Source: Paraburkholderia phosphatilytica
Lineage (GTDB): Bacteria > Pseudomonadota > Gammaproteobacteria > Burkholderiales > Burkholderiaceae
DNA length: 64,000 nucleotides
Direction of reading: 5' to 3'
NCBI RefSeq assembly: GCF_003443895.1
Contig: NZ_QQOA01000040.1
Span: forward strand, 1-64,000
The notes under the pieces are model-generated. The model saw only the letters and a list, made by a program, of their open reading frames with translations. It did not search any database and was not told the DNA's origin. Position numbers and translations under genes: made by a program. This document shows positions 22,589 to 32,234 of the stretch, piece after piece; the stretch's first letter is position 1, and each line of letters begins with the position of its first letter.

Positions 22589-25500
22589 TCAGGCGGCGAG
22601 CACTTCCTTGTTCGCCTTCTTCGCACCGATTTCACCGAGCGCGCGCTTGTATTCGGTCGGGAAGACCTTCACGAACTGGCGGCGCGCCGCATCCCAGTTT
22701 TCGAGCAGCGCCTTCGCACGCGGCGAGCCGGTGAACTGGAAGTGCCGCTCGATGAGGCCCTTCAGCAGCGCTTCGTCGGTCTGGCCGGTGTGCCACAGCG
22801 CTTCCGGCACTGTGCGCTCCTGCTCGGCCGACTGCAGCACCGGTTCGAGCGCGACCATCGACTTGTTGCACTTGCCGGCGAACGTGTTGTCCGGGTCGTA
22901 CACGTACGCGATGCCGCCGGACATGCCGGCCGCGAAGTTGCGGCCCGTTTCGCCGAGCACCACCACCGTGCCGCCCGTCATGTATTCGCAGCCGTGATCG
23001 CCCGTGCCTTCGACGACCGCCGTCGCGCCCGAGTTACGCACGCAGAAGCGCTCGCCCGCCACACCGCGCAGGAACGACTCGCCTTCGATCGCGCCGTACA
23101 TCACCGTGTTGCCGCAGATGATGTTTTCCTCGGACTTGCCGCGGAAATCGTTGGTGGGACGGATGATGATGCGGCCACCCGACAGACCCTTGCCGACGTA
23201 GTCGTTGCCATCGCCGACGAGATCCAGCGTGATGCCCTTCGCGAGGAACGCGCCGAAGCTCTGGCCGGCCGTGCCCTTCAGCTGGATGTGGATCGTGTCG
23301 TCGGGCAGACCGTCGTGGCCGTACTTCTTCGCGACCATGCCGGACAGCATCGCGCCGACCGTGCGGTTCACGTTGCGCACCGGCTGGATGAACGATACGT
23401 GCTCGCCGTTCTCGATCGCGTCGCTCGCCTTCTCGATCAGCGTGTGATCGAGCGCGCGGTCGAGGCCGTGATCCTGCGTTTCGACGTGCAGGCGCGCCAC
23501 GTCGGCCGCAACGCCCGGCTGATAGAACACGCGCGAGAAGTCGAGACCCTTCGCCTTCCAGTGCTCGACGCCCTTCTTCATGTCGAGCAGATCCGAACGG
23601 CCGATCAGGTCGTCGAACTTGCGGATGCCCAGTTGCGCCATGATTTCGCGCACTTCTTCGGCGATGAAGAAGAAGAAGTTCACGACGTGTTCCGGCTGGC
23701 CCTGGAATTTCGCGCGCAGCACCGGGTCCTGCGTCGCGACGCCGACCGGGCACGTGTTCAGATGGCACTTGCGCATCATGATGCAGCCTTCGACGACGAG
23801 CGGCGCCGTCGCGAAGCCGAATTCATCCGCGCCGAGCAGCGCGCCGATCGCGACGTCGCGGCCGGTCTTCATCTGGCCGTCGGCCTGCACGCGGATACGG
23901 CCGCGCAGGCGGTTCAGCACCAGCGTCTGCTGCGTTTCGGCAAGGCCCAGTTCCCACGGCGTGCCCGCGTGCTTGATCGACGACAGCGGCGACGCGCCGG
24001 TGCCGCCGTCGTGGCCCGCGATCACGACGTGATCGGCCTTCGCCTTCGCGACGCCCGCAGCGACCGTGCCCACGCCCACTTCCGACACGAGCTTCACCGA
24101 GATGCTCGACGCCGGGTTCACGTTCTTCAGATCGTGAATCAGCTGCGCGAGGTCTTCGATCGAATAGATGTCGTGGTGCGGCGGCGGCGAGATCAGGCCG
24201 ACACCCGGCACCGAATAACGCAGCTTGCCGATGTACTCGGACACCTTGTGACCCGGCAGTTGACCGCCTTCGCCCGGCTTCGCGCCCTGCGCCATCTTGA
24301 TCTGGATCTGGTCCGCCGACGCGAGATACTGCGCCGTCACGCCGAAGCGGCCCGACGCGACCTGCTTGATCTTCGAGCGCAGCGAATCGCCGTCTTTCAG
24401 CGGAATGTCGGTCACGACTTCGTCGCCGATCACGGACTTCATCGTGTCGCCGTTCTTGATCGGAATGCCGCGCAGTTCATTGCGATAGCGGTTCTCGTCT
24501 TCGCCGCCCTCACCCGTGTTCGACTTGCCGCCGATGCGGTTCATCGCGACGGCGAGCGTGGCGTGCGCTTCGGTGCTGATCGAACCGAGCGACATCGCGC
24601 CCGTCGCGAAACGCCTGACGATGTCCTTCGCCGGCTCCACCTGCTCGAGCGGGATCGCACGGGTCGGGTCGACCTTGAACTCGAAGAGGCCACGGAACGT
24701 CATGTGACGCTTCGTCTGATCGTTGATCAGATGCGCGTATTCCTTGTACGTCTGGTACGAATTGCTGCGCGCCGAGTGCTGCAGCTTCGCGATCGCGTCC
24801 GGCGTCCACATGTGGTCTTCGCCGCGTACGCGGTACGCGTATTCGCCGCCGGCGTCGAGCATCGACGCGAGCACCGGGTTGTCGCCGAATGCTTCGCGAT
24901 GCAGACGAATCGCTTCCTCGGCCACTTCGAACAGACCGATGCCGCCCACCTTCGACGCCGTGCCCTTGAAGTACTTCGACACGAGATCTTCGGCCAGACC
25001 GACCGCTTCGAAGATCTGCGCGCCGGTGTACGACATGTAGGTCGAAATGCCCATCTTCGACATGACCTTCTGCAGGCCCTTGCCGACTGCCTTCGTGAAG
25101 TTGTAGATCGCCTTGTCGACCGACAGATCGCCCTTCAGGCCGGCTGCGAGCTGCGCGAGCGTTTCCATCGCGAGGTACGGGTGCACGGCTTCCGCGCCGT
25201 AGCCTGCGAGCAGCGCGAAGTGGTGCGTCTCACGCGCGGAGCCCGTTTCGACGACGAGACCCGTGCTCGTGCGCAGACCCTGCTGCACGAGATGGTTGTG
25301 GATCGCGGACGTAGCGAGCAGCGCCGGGATCGCGACGTTGTCGCGGTCCGTCTTGCGGTCCGACACGATCAGGATGTTGTAGCCGGACTTGACCGCATCC
25401 ACGGCTTCCGCGCACAGCGACGCGAGGCGCGCTTCGATGCCTTCCTTCGCCCATGCGGCCGGATAGCAGATGTTCAGCTCGTACGAGCTGAACTTGCCGC

Positions 25501-27292
25501 CCGTGTACTGATCGATCTCGCGGATCTTCGCGATGTCCTTGAAGTCGAGCACCGGCTGCGACACTTCGAGACGCATCGGCGGGTTGATGTTGTTCGTGTC
25601 GAGCAGGTTCGGCTTCGGGCCGATGAACGACACGAGCGACATCACCATGTTTTCGCGGATCGGGTCGATCGGCGGGTTCGTCACCTGCGCGAACAGCTGC
25701 TTGAAGTAGTGGTACAGCGTCTTGTTCTTGTTCGACATGACGGCGAGCGGCGAGTCGTTGCCCATCGAGCCGACCGCTTCCTCGCCCGCCTGCGCCATCG
25801 GCGCCATCAGGAACTTGAGGTCTTCCTGCGTATAGCCGAACGCCTGCTGACGGTCGAGCAGCGCGGCCGCCTCGCGGCGCTCCATCGCGACGTCTTCCGC
25901 CTTCGGCTCGATCTCGTCGAGCTTGATGCGCACCGCGTCGATCCAGCTCTTGTACGGCTTCGCGTTCGCGAGGTTGTCCTTCAGCTCCTTGTCGTCGATG
26001 ATGCGGCCGTGCTCCATGTCGATCAGGAACATCTTGCCCGGCTGCAGACGCCACTTCTTGACGATCTTCGACTCCGGAATAGGCAGCACGCCCGCTTCCG
26101 ACGCCATGATCACGAGGTCGTCGTCGGTAATGATGTAGCGCGCCGGACGCAGGCCGTTACGGTCGAGCGTCGCGCCGATCTGACGGCCGTCGGTGAACGC
26201 GATCGCCGCGGGGCCGTCCCACGGCTCCATCATCGCGGCGTGGTACTCGTAGAACGCGCGACGGTTGTCGTCCATCAGCGTGTGCTGTTCCCACGCTTCC
26301 GGAATCATCATCATCACCGCGTGGACGAGCGGATAGCCCGCCATCACGAGCAGCTCGAGGCAGTTGTCGAACGATGCGGTATCGGACTGGCCCGGGTAGA
26401 TCAGCGGCCACAGCTTCGGCAGGTCGTCGCCGAGCACGTGCGACGCGATTGCGCCGGTACGTGCGTTCAGCCAGTTGACGTTGCCCTTCACCGTGTTGAT
26501 TTCGCCGTTGTGGGCGATCATCCGGTACGGGTGCGCGAGCTCCCACGCCGGGAACGTGTTGGTCGAGAAGCGCTGGTGCACCAGTGCCAGCGCCGAGACG
26601 CTGCGCTCGTCCTGCAGGTCGCGGTAGTACACGCCGACCTGGCCTGCAAGCAGCAGGCCCTTGTAGACCACCGTGCGCGCCGACATCGACGGCACGAAGT
26701 ATTCCTTGCCGTGCTTCAGCTTCAGCGCCTGGATGCGGTGGCTCGCGGTCTTGCGGATCACGTACAGCTTCCGCTCGAGCGCGTCGGTCACCATGATGTC
26801 CTTGCCGCGGCCGATGAAGATCTGGCGGATCAGCGGCTCGCTCGCCTTCACCGTGGGCGAAATGGGCATCGTGTGGTCGACCGGCACGTCGCGCCAGCCG
26901 AGCACGACCTGGCCTTCGGCCTTGACCGTGCGCTCCAGTTCCTGTTCGCACGCGAGACGCGACGCGTGTTCCTTCGGCAGGAAGATCATCCCGACGCCGT
27001 ATTCGCCCGCGGGCGGCAGCGTCACGCCCTGCTTGGCCATTTCTTCGCGGTAAAAGCCGTCCGGAATCTGGATCAGGATGCCCGCGCCGTCGCCCATCAG
27101 CGGGTCGGCGCCGACGGCGCCCCGGTGGTCGAGATTCTCCAGGATCTTCAGGCCCTGCAGGATGATCTCGTGGCTCTTCTTGCCCTTGATGTGCGCGACG
27201 AAGCCGACGCCGCAGGCGTCGTGCTCGTTCTGCGGGTCGTACAGACCCTGCGCGGCGGGGAGCTGAGAAGCAGGCAGCTGATGGTCGTTCAT
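22589..27292 (-). CDS. gltB: Glutamate synthase (NADPH) large chain
   Basis: Makes two glutamates from glutamine and 2-oxoglutarate. The 1567-residue chain starts with a propeptide of about 26 residues, then Cys27 (DACGVGF), the glutaminase nucleophile exposed after processing. Following domains: class II amidotransferase (LDHRGAVGADPLMGDGAG), a central domain, the FMN barrel (GAMSLGSISTEAHATLA, then PGEGGQLPGHKV and SPPPHHDIYSIEDLAQLI) with the cluster cysteines CHLNTCPVGVATQ, and the C-terminal beta-helix GXXGXXXG repeats. ATG 27292 is chosen because the propeptide length and DACGVGF spacing fit. The frame is intact throughout. Confidence 0.97.
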   Translation of the reverse strand: MNDHQLPASQLPAAQGLYDPQNEHDACGVGFVAHIKGKKSHEIILQGLKILENLDHRGAVGADPLMGDGAGILIQIPDGFYREEMAKQGVTLPPAGEYGVGMIFLPKEHASRLACEQELERTVKAEGQVVLGWRDVPVDHTMPISPTVKASEPLIRQIFIGRGKDIMVTDALERKLYVIRKTASHRIQALKLKHGKEYFVPSMSARTVVYKGLLLAGQVGVYYRDLQDERSVSALALVHQRFSTNTFPAWELAHPYRMIAHNGEINTVKGNVNWLNARTGAIASHVLGDDLPKLWPLIYPGQSDTASFDNCLELLVMAGYPLVHAVMMMIPEAWEQHTLMDDNRRAFYEYHAAMMEPWDGPAAIAFTDGRQIGATLDRNGLRPARYIITDDDLVIMASEAGVLPIPESKIVKKWRLQPGKMFLIDMEHGRIIDDKELKDNLANAKPYKSWIDAVRIKLDEIEPKAEDVAMERREAAALLDRQQAFGYTQEDLKFLMAPMAQAGEEAVGSMGNDSPLAVMSNKNKTLYHYFKQLFAQVTNPPIDPIRENMVMSLVSFIGPKPNLLDTNNINPPMRLEVSQPVLDFKDIAKIREIDQYTGGKFSSYELNICYPAAWAKEGIEARLASLCAEAVDAVKSGYNILIVSDRKTDRDNVAIPALLATSAIHNHLVQQGLRTSTGLVVETGSARETHHFALLAGYGAEAVHPYLAMETLAQLAAGLKGDLSVDKAIYNFTKAVGKGLQKVMSKMGISTYMSYTGAQIFEAVGLAEDLVSKYFKGTASKVGGIGLFEVAEEAIRLHREAFGDNPVLASMLDAGGEYAYRVRGEDHMWTPDAIAKLQHSARSNSYQTYKEYAHLINDQTKRHMTFRGLFEFKVDPTRAIPLEQVEPAKDIVRRFATGAMSLGSISTEAHATLAVAMNRIGGKSNTGEGGEDENRYRNELRGIPIKNGDTMKSVIGDEVVTDIPLKDGDSLRSKIKQVASGRFGVTAQYLASADQIQIKMAQGAKPGEGGQLPGHKVSEYIGKLRYSVPGVGLISPPPHHDIYSIEDLAQLIHDLKNVNPASSISVKLVSEVGVGTVAAGVAKAKADHVVIAGHDGGTGASPLSSIKHAGTPWELGLAETQQTLVLNRLRGRIRVQADGQMKTGRDVAIGALLGADEFGFATAPLVVEGCIMMRKCHLNTCPVGVATQDPVLRAKFQGQPEHVVNFFFFIAEEVREIMAQLGIRKFDDLIGRSDLLDMKKGVEHWKAKGLDFSRVFYQPGVAADVARLHVETQDHGLDRALDHTLIEKASDAIENGEHVSFIQPVRNVNRTVGAMLSGMVAKKYGHDGLPDDTIHIQLKGTAGQSFGAFLAKGITLDLVGDGNDYVGKGLSGGRIIIRPTNDFRGKSEENIICGNTVMYGAIEGESFLRGVAGERFCVRNSGATAVVEGTGDHGCEYMTGGTVVVLGETGRNFAAGMSGGIAYVYDPDNTFAGKCNKSMVALEPVLQSAEQERTVPEALWHTGQTDEALLKGLIERHFQFTGSPRAKALLENWDAARRQFVKVFPTEYKRALGEIGAKKANKEVLAA

Positions 27293-27425
27293 GGGGACAC
27301 CGTCTGTGAGGGGCCTTAAGCGGCCGTTGAACCGTTGTTCTTTGTCGCCCGCGGCCTGCCTGGAATGCGTCTCCTCCTGGCGGGCCGCGACGCTCCGGGC
27401 GAGACGCCGGAGCGGTGGAATTCGG

Positions 27426-27455
27426 AATATACGCGACGAATCAATGAAATAGCAA
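27426..27455 (-). promoter_or_regulatory. Candidate promoter for gltB
   Basis: On the minus strand TTGCTA (27455-27450) and TATATT (27431-27426) are 18 bases apart in an AT-rich patch, about 135 bases before the gltB start. The region 27293-27592 holds no other element I can support. Spacing and AT content support the call; both boxes are imperfect. Confidence 0.4.
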
Positions 27456-27592
27456 ACAAAACGTGATGATCGAGCCCCTATTATCAATGTGGTGCACGAC
27501 GCGTCACTTTTAATGGTGTCATATCAAATCGGTGCAAAAGAAAACGGCATGCGCAGATGCCGTTTCGATTGCAAACCGTTGAAGCGAAAGAC

Positions 27593-28303
27593 TTACTGGG
27601 TCTGCGGGGTCTCGCTGCGGACCTTGCGGGGCCGCCCGCGCGGCAGCGGCGACACGCGCCGGTTGGCCGCCCGCGCCGCCCATTCCCGGTACGATTCGCC
27701 GCCGAGCACCCAACCCTTCAGCGTGGCCTGCTGCAGCTGATTGGCCTCGCGCTCGTCGAGCGGCTGCTCGCACAGCTCGCGATAGGCGCGCTGACGCTCG
27801 AACGGCGTGTTGCCGAGCGACCAGTAGAGCGGATGGTCCGTGATGAGGCTATCCAGCGTGAGACCGATGTGATGCCGGTAGCTCGACCAGCGGTAGTCCT
27901 CGGGCACCGACACGAGCTGGTTGCGCGTCGGGCTCAGTTCGACCACGCGGCTCGCCAGCAGGAAGTAGCGCTCGCCCTCGATCACGGTCGCGCGATAGCG
28001 GCCCTCCCACAGCGTGCCGCGCCGCGCGTAGCGACGATTGAAATGCGCCACGTAGCGGCGGCCGACGGCCTGCATCGCCTTCGGCAGGCTCGATTCGTCG
28101 GTGGGTGTGACGAGCAGCTGTACCGCGCCCGGCATCAGCACATACGCATGAATGCCCAGATGATGATCGCGTGATGCCGCCTTCAGACAGTCGATGAACA
28201 GTTCATAGTCCTGCTCGTCGACGAAAGCGGGCTGCTGGGAGAGGCCGCGCAGGATCACGTGCTGCGGCTGGTCGGGAACATAGAGACGTGCTAGCCGTGC
28301 CAT
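27593..28303 (-). CDS. Degenerate REP-associated (Y1/IS200-like) transposase homolog
   Basis: A 236-residue member of the REP-associated tyrosine transposase family by layout: QPQHVILRG, HLGIHAYVLMP, the zone YVAHFNRRYARRGTLWEGRY, and DYRWSSYRHH near the end. Two catalytic features are missing. The HUH metal site that follows YVLMPN in the family (NHVH) is G59-A-V-Q62, and the tyrosine-bearing CYRYIELNP is ASRVVELSP (117-125), with both tyrosines replaced. The frame is intact and long, so it looks domesticated rather than decaying. No flanking inverted repeats or target duplication are visible. It lies upstream of gltB on the same strand. Confidence 0.82.
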   Translation of the reverse strand: MARLARLYVPDQPQHVILRGLSQQPAFVDEQDYELFIDCLKAASRDHHLGIHAYVLMPGAVQLLVTPTDESSLPKAMQAVGRRYVAHFNRRYARRGTLWEGRYRATVIEGERYFLLASRVVELSPTRNQLVSVPEDYRWSSYRHHIGLTLDSLITDHPLYWSLGNTPFERQRAYRELCEQPLDEREANQLQQATLKGWVLGGESYREWAARAANRRVSPLPRGRPRKVRSETPQTQ

Positions 28304-28490
28304 GCTGGGTTATCCAAAAGTCGCGTTGGTGAATACCCGAAGGTCCGAAACCCGCGCCAGCGCTGGCATTCCGCGCGGCGCGGCAAAGCCGGAAAACATT
28401 GCACCCCTAGGGAAAATGTTCTAACCGGCGCATATGGTCTGTTTCAAACGTTGTGTTCATAATGAGCGGGCCTTTATTGGAGGAGCACAT

Positions 28491-29222
28491 ATGAAATTAA
28501 AACAGGCCACCTTGGGGTGCGTGGCGGCGCTGCTCGGCATAACGATGACGACAGCTCACGCGCAATCGGCCGGCAGTATCTATCTCAGCACGGGCTGGTT
28601 CCATTTCTCCCCTCAGGACAGCAGTGATCCGCTGAAACTTCTGAGCGTTGGTGGCACACCCGTCAACCAGTATCAGGCAGGCACCGGCGCGGGCATCGAT
28701 AACTCCGATACCCTCGGCTTCAGTGCCGGCTACTTCATCACCGATCACATCGCCGCTGAAGCCGAACTCGGGTTGCCGCCCAAGTTTGACCTCGAAGGCA
28801 CCGGCACTCTCACGCCGTACGGCACACTGGGTACCGCACGTCAGTGGAGTCCCGCGCTGCTCTTCAAGTACTACTTCCGTGACCCTGCCGCAACCTTCAG
28901 GCCTTATGCCGGACTCGGTGTGACCTACGTGTGGTTCACCGACGCGCAGATCACCAATTCGCAGTTCGAATCCGGCGTTCTGCATGGTCCGACCAGCGTA
29001 TCCACGGATCGTTCCTGGGCACCGGTATTTAATCTCGGCTTCAACTACGCGATCACCAAGCACTGGTTCGCCGGCGCCTCGGTGTCGTACATTCCGCTCA
29101 GCGTAACCGCGCATCTGTCGACCAACGCCACCACACCAGTGGGCACGTTGAACGTACAGTCGGAGGCGAAGATCAGGCTGAACCCGATCGTCACCTTCAT
29201 CAAGATCGGCTACGTCTTCTAG
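28491..29222 (+). CDS. ompW: OmpW-family outer-membrane protein
   Basis: Eight-stranded outer-membrane beta-barrel that lets small hydrophobic compounds cross. The 243-residue precursor has a signal peptide with probable cleavage after AHA (24). The mature part has SIYLSTGWFHFSPQDSSDP, DTLGFSAGYFITDHIAAEAELGLPPKFD, FRPYAGLGVTYVWF and ends IGYVF with the C-terminal aromatic residue required for barrel insertion. ATG 28491 is supported by GGAGGAG seven bases upstream. The gene is single and is followed by a strong terminator. Codon use is a little less GC-extreme than the neighbours. Confidence 0.92.
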   Translation: MKLKQATLGCVAALLGITMTTAHAQSAGSIYLSTGWFHFSPQDSSDPLKLLSVGGTPVNQYQAGTGAGIDNSDTLGFSAGYFITDHIAAEAELGLPPKFDLEGTGTLTPYGTLGTARQWSPALLFKYYFRDPAATFRPYAGLGVTYVWFTDAQITNSQFESGVLHGPTSVSTDRSWAPVFNLGFNYAITKHWFAGASVSYIPLSVTAHLSTNATTPVGTLNVQSEAKIRLNPIVTFIKIGYVF

Positions 29223-29264
29223 GTCTAGCTTAGGCAAAACATCGAAGCTGTAGCAGTCTATCGA

Positions 29265-29307
29265 GCGCCGCCGTGCAGTTCTTCGCACGGCGGCGCTTTC
29301 GATTTTA
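29265..29307 (+). terminator. Terminator after ompW
   Basis: GCGCCGCCGTGC (29265-29276) pairs with GCACGGCGGCGC (29285-29296) over an eight-base loop, followed by TTTCGATTTT. It lies 43 bases after the stop codon. The remaining sequence to 29550 shows no gene. Confidence 0.88.
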
Positions 29308-29550
29308 TGCCTGTCAGCAGCGTGTGTGCGAGCGCGGACCGCTTTGTAATGTTGACCAGCGCGCGGCGCTTTGCGATGTAATTTGTGCTGGCATCGTGCG
29401 CAAAGCAAGGCGTGGCAACGCTTCGCGCACAGCCGCGTCGATCATCGCAAGCATGAGGAAACAACGCGTGATGCAGGCATCGAAGTTGCGTCGTGCTGGA
29501 TTTCCCGCCTCGATACGCGGGTGCTTTCAACCAACATCCACGGAGCGATC

Positions 29551-29928
29551 ATGACCGCACTACCGAATACGCGAGATGCCCTCGGAGAATCCTGGACCAC
29601 GACGGGACGCCGTGCACGCCGCATGGCTCGCCATGGCCGTCACGCCGCGGAAGATATCGCCTCGGAACTGCGTTCGCTGATGAGCGAACTCGACGAGACG
29701 CTGTCGGACGGCACGCAGGCCGATGCCGTCGCGTTGCGCGACCAGCTGCGCAAACGTCTCGATGTCGCGCGCGAGCGGCTGAACGATACGCGCAGCGCGA
29801 TGCGCGCCCGCGCGACCGACGCCTTCAACGGCGCCGACGACTACGTACGCGAAAACCCATGGCAGACGCTGGCCGTGGTGGGTGGCGTGGCCCTGGTGGC
29901 GGGTCTGCTGCTCTCGCGCATGCGCTGA
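29551..29928 (+). CDS. DUF883/ElaB-YqjD-type membrane protein
   Basis: A 125-residue protein with a long, charged helical N-terminal part (ELRSLMSELDETLSDGTQAD, then ALRDQLRKRLDVARERLND) and one C-terminal membrane helix (VVGGVALVAGLLLSRM) after the conserved phrase YVRENPWQTLAVVGG. E. coli YqjD and ElaB of this family bind ribosomes at the inner membrane in stationary phase. ATG 29551 is chosen for the GGAG six bases upstream. Single gene. Family assignment is firm; exact role here is inference. Confidence 0.88.
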   Translation: MTALPNTRDALGESWTTTGRRARRMARHGRHAAEDIASELRSLMSELDETLSDGTQADAVALRDQLRKRLDVARERLNDTRSAMRARATDAFNGADDYVRENPWQTLAVVGGVALVAGLLLSRMR

Positions 29929-30085
29929 AGAAGGGATGCGCTGAAACGCGCGAAAGCCATTCGCGCCGGTTCTACTCCGGCTGTGCTGCGCCCGGCGGAG
30001 TGGCTGTCTGCCGAACGCGGTGCTGGGGCTTCGTTCGCCCGGCATCGCTTTCGGTACACAGCGTGATCACGCCGGTGCCGCGCGA

Positions 30086-30844
30086 TCAAGCGTCGAAGAA
30101 GCTCGCACCGATGAGGTCGATGCGATCCGTGCAGATCGCATCGACGCCCCACTGCGCGAGCTGCCTCGCGCGCTGTGGGTCGTTGACCGTATAGACGAGC
30201 ATATGCAGCCCTGCGGCCCTGATCTGCGCAACGAGCGCTTCCGACAGACGGTTGTGGTCGGCATGCAGCGACACGCAGCCCAGGGCCGAAGTCTGCTCGC
30301 GCCAGTTGGCAGGCACCGCTTCATAGAGCATGCCGCGCGGCAGGTCAGGTGCCGCGTCGCGCGCCGCGGCCAGCGCATCGTACGAGAACGACGACAGCAG
30401 CGGCGCGATCTGCTGCCCGCTCCACAGCCGTTCGGCTTCAGCGGCGACGAGCTTTCCCGTTTCGACGTCACGCCCCGGACACGGTTTGATCTCGACGTTC
30501 GCCGCAAGCCCCAGCGCGATGCATCGCTTCGCGACCTGCTCGAGCGTCGGCATCCGTTCGCCGGCGAAACGCGGGCTGCGCCATTTGCCCGCATCGAGGC
30601 TCGAAAGAATCGCATACGGCATCGTGGCCGCTTCGCCGAAACCGTCGGACGTGCGGTCGACGGTGTCGTCGTGCAGCAGGAACACGACGTTGTCGGAAGA
30701 CAGCTTCGCGTCGAATTCGACCATCTTCAACCCGAGCCCCGCGCCGGTCTCGATACCGGCCAGCGTGTTCTCGGGAGCGAGCGTGCCGCCGCCACGATGC
30801 GCGACGACGCGCGGATACGGCCATGAGTTCAACGGTCCAGTCAT
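30086..30844 (-). CDS. ugpQ: Glycerophosphodiester phosphodiesterase
   Basis: Cytosolic enzyme that hydrolyses glycerophosphodiesters to glycerol 3-phosphate and an alcohol. The 252-residue protein has the GDPD catalytic start VVAHRGGGTLAPENTL with His16, Arg17 and Glu25, then EFDAKLSSDNVVFLLHDDTVDRTSDG with the second acid/His pair. ANVEIKP and VYTVNDPQRARQL complete the barrel. No signal peptide is seen, so it is the UgpQ rather than the periplasmic GlpQ type. The start at 30844 is chosen from family alignment. Confidence 0.92.
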   Translation of the reverse strand: MTGPLNSWPYPRVVAHRGGGTLAPENTLAGIETGAGLGLKMVEFDAKLSSDNVVFLLHDDTVDRTSDGFGEAATMPYAILSSLDAGKWRSPRFAGERMPTLEQVAKRCIALGLAANVEIKPCPGRDVETGKLVAAEAERLWSGQQIAPLLSSFSYDALAAARDAAPDLPRGMLYEAVPANWREQTSALGCVSLHADHNRLSEALVAQIRAAGLHMLVYTVNDPQRARQLAQWGVDAICTDRIDLIGASFFDA

Positions 30845-30964
30845 AGTCGTTTGAAGTAGTGATGTTGTGATGTGCCGCGCGGTACGCTGCACCGGCCAGC
30901 TTCCGCCCTCGCTCCGACGCTTCGATGTCTACGCAACGCTACGCAACCCGCCGCGGCGCGAAAC

Positions 30965-32170
30965 TCAATTGTCGTCGATCACGAAGAGACGCTGGTACTC
31001 CTTCAGCGCGTACCGGTCCGTCATACCCGCGATGTAATGCGCGATGAGTCGCGGCTGCAATCCGGCGTCGCCCGACTGATAGGCCGGCGGCAACAGACGT
31101 GGATCGTCGGTGAACGCATCGAAGAGGCCGATCACCACGCGGCGCGCCTTGTTTGCCATCCGCATCACGCGGTAGTGACGATACAGGCTGCGAAAGAGAA
31201 AGCGCTTGAGCGCCTGGGCCTGCTCGGCCACCGCCTGACTGTGAGCCACGATCGGCGGCGCCGCGCGCACTTCATCGAGCGATGACGGCGCGTAGCGGAT
31301 GAGATTGCGCGTGGTCTCGGCGATCAGATCGACAATCAGTGTATTGATGATGCGCCGGACGGTTTCATGCACGATGCGTCGGCCTTCGATCTGCGGATGC
31401 TCGTGGCGTGCGGCTTCGTAGTGCGTCTGCCACAGTTCCACCGCGGCGAGCTGCTCGATCGTGATCAGGCCCGAGCGCAGACCATCGTCCACGTCGTGAT
31501 TGTTGTATGCGATTTCATCGGCGACGTTGGCGATCTGCGCCTCGATCGACGGCTGCTGACCACGCAGGAAACGCTCGCCCAGTTCGCCGAGCCGCCGCGC
31601 GTTGTCGCGCGAGCAGTGCTTGAGGATGCCTTCGCGGGTCTCGAAACAGAGGTTGAGCCCGTTGAAGCCGCCGTAGTGTTCTTCGAGGTCGTCGACCACC
31701 GCGAGGCTCTGCAGATTGTGCTCGAAACCGCCGTGGTCGCGCATGCATTCGTTCAGCGCGTCCTGGCCTGCATGGCCGAACGGCGTATGGCCGAGATCGT
31801 GCGCGAGCGAAATCGCTTCGACGAGATCTTCGTTCACGCGCAGGTTACGCGCGACCGAACGGGCGATCTGCGCAACCTCGAGGCTATGCGTGAGACGCGT
31901 GCGAAACAGGTCGCCCTCGTGATTGACGAAGACCTGCGTCTTGTATTCGAGCCGCCTGAACGCGGTGGAGTGCACGATGCGGTCGCGATCGCGCTGGAAT
32001 TCCGTGCGCGCGCTCGGCGGCGGTTCCGCATGCCGCCGGCCGCGCGACTGCAGCGAGTGTGCCGCGTACGGCGCAAGATGCGCTTCCAGCGCCGCGATGG
32101 TTGGGACCGCGACAACCATTGAGGGCTGCGCGGCCGGCCCGGTCGTCGTGTCGCTGCAGCTTTCGTTCAC
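30965..32170 (-). CDS. dgt: dGTPase-like deoxynucleotide triphosphohydrolase
   Basis: HD-domain enzyme that splits dNTPs into nucleoside and triphosphate. The 401-residue protein has RTEFQRDRDRIVHSTAFRRLEYKTQV, then H in RLTHSLEVAQIAR and the HD motif AHDLGHTPFGHAGQDAL, then AYNNHDVDDGLRSG and a C-terminal helical end. GTG 32170 is chosen over GTG 32224 because GGAGG lies five bases before it and the extra residues are not conserved-looking. It is the last gene of the aroK-aroB-dgt group. Confidence 0.92.
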   Translation of the reverse strand: MNESCSDTTTGPAAQPSMVVAVPTIAALEAHLAPYAAHSLQSRGRRHAEPPPSARTEFQRDRDRIVHSTAFRRLEYKTQVFVNHEGDLFRTRLTHSLEVAQIARSVARNLRVNEDLVEAISLAHDLGHTPFGHAGQDALNECMRDHGGFEHNLQSLAVVDDLEEHYGGFNGLNLCFETREGILKHCSRDNARRLGELGERFLRGQQPSIEAQIANVADEIAYNNHDVDDGLRSGLITIEQLAAVELWQTHYEAARHEHPQIEGRRIVHETVRRIINTLIVDLIAETTRNLIRYAPSSLDEVRAAPPIVAHSQAVAEQAQALKRFLFRSLYRHYRVMRMANKARRVVIGLFDAFTDDPRLLPPAYQSGDAGLQPRLIAHYIAGMTDRYALKEYQRLFVIDDN

Positions 32171-32234
32171 CGTACCCTCCGTGCTCGATGCGCTTGCCCG
32201 CGGCGGGAGGCAGGCGGAAGTCACCCGCGTGGCA

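Noticed and set aside
22547..27319. A 1590-codon open frame on the plus strand opposite gltB
   Set aside because: It is the mirror of gltB in GC-rich DNA: composition is dominated by Arg, Ala, His and Val with no motif, while gltB on the other strand has every domain signature.
27593..28303. An active insertion sequence of the IS200/IS605 type
   Set aside because: Catalytic residues are replaced and no terminal hairpins, target duplication or partner gene are visible.
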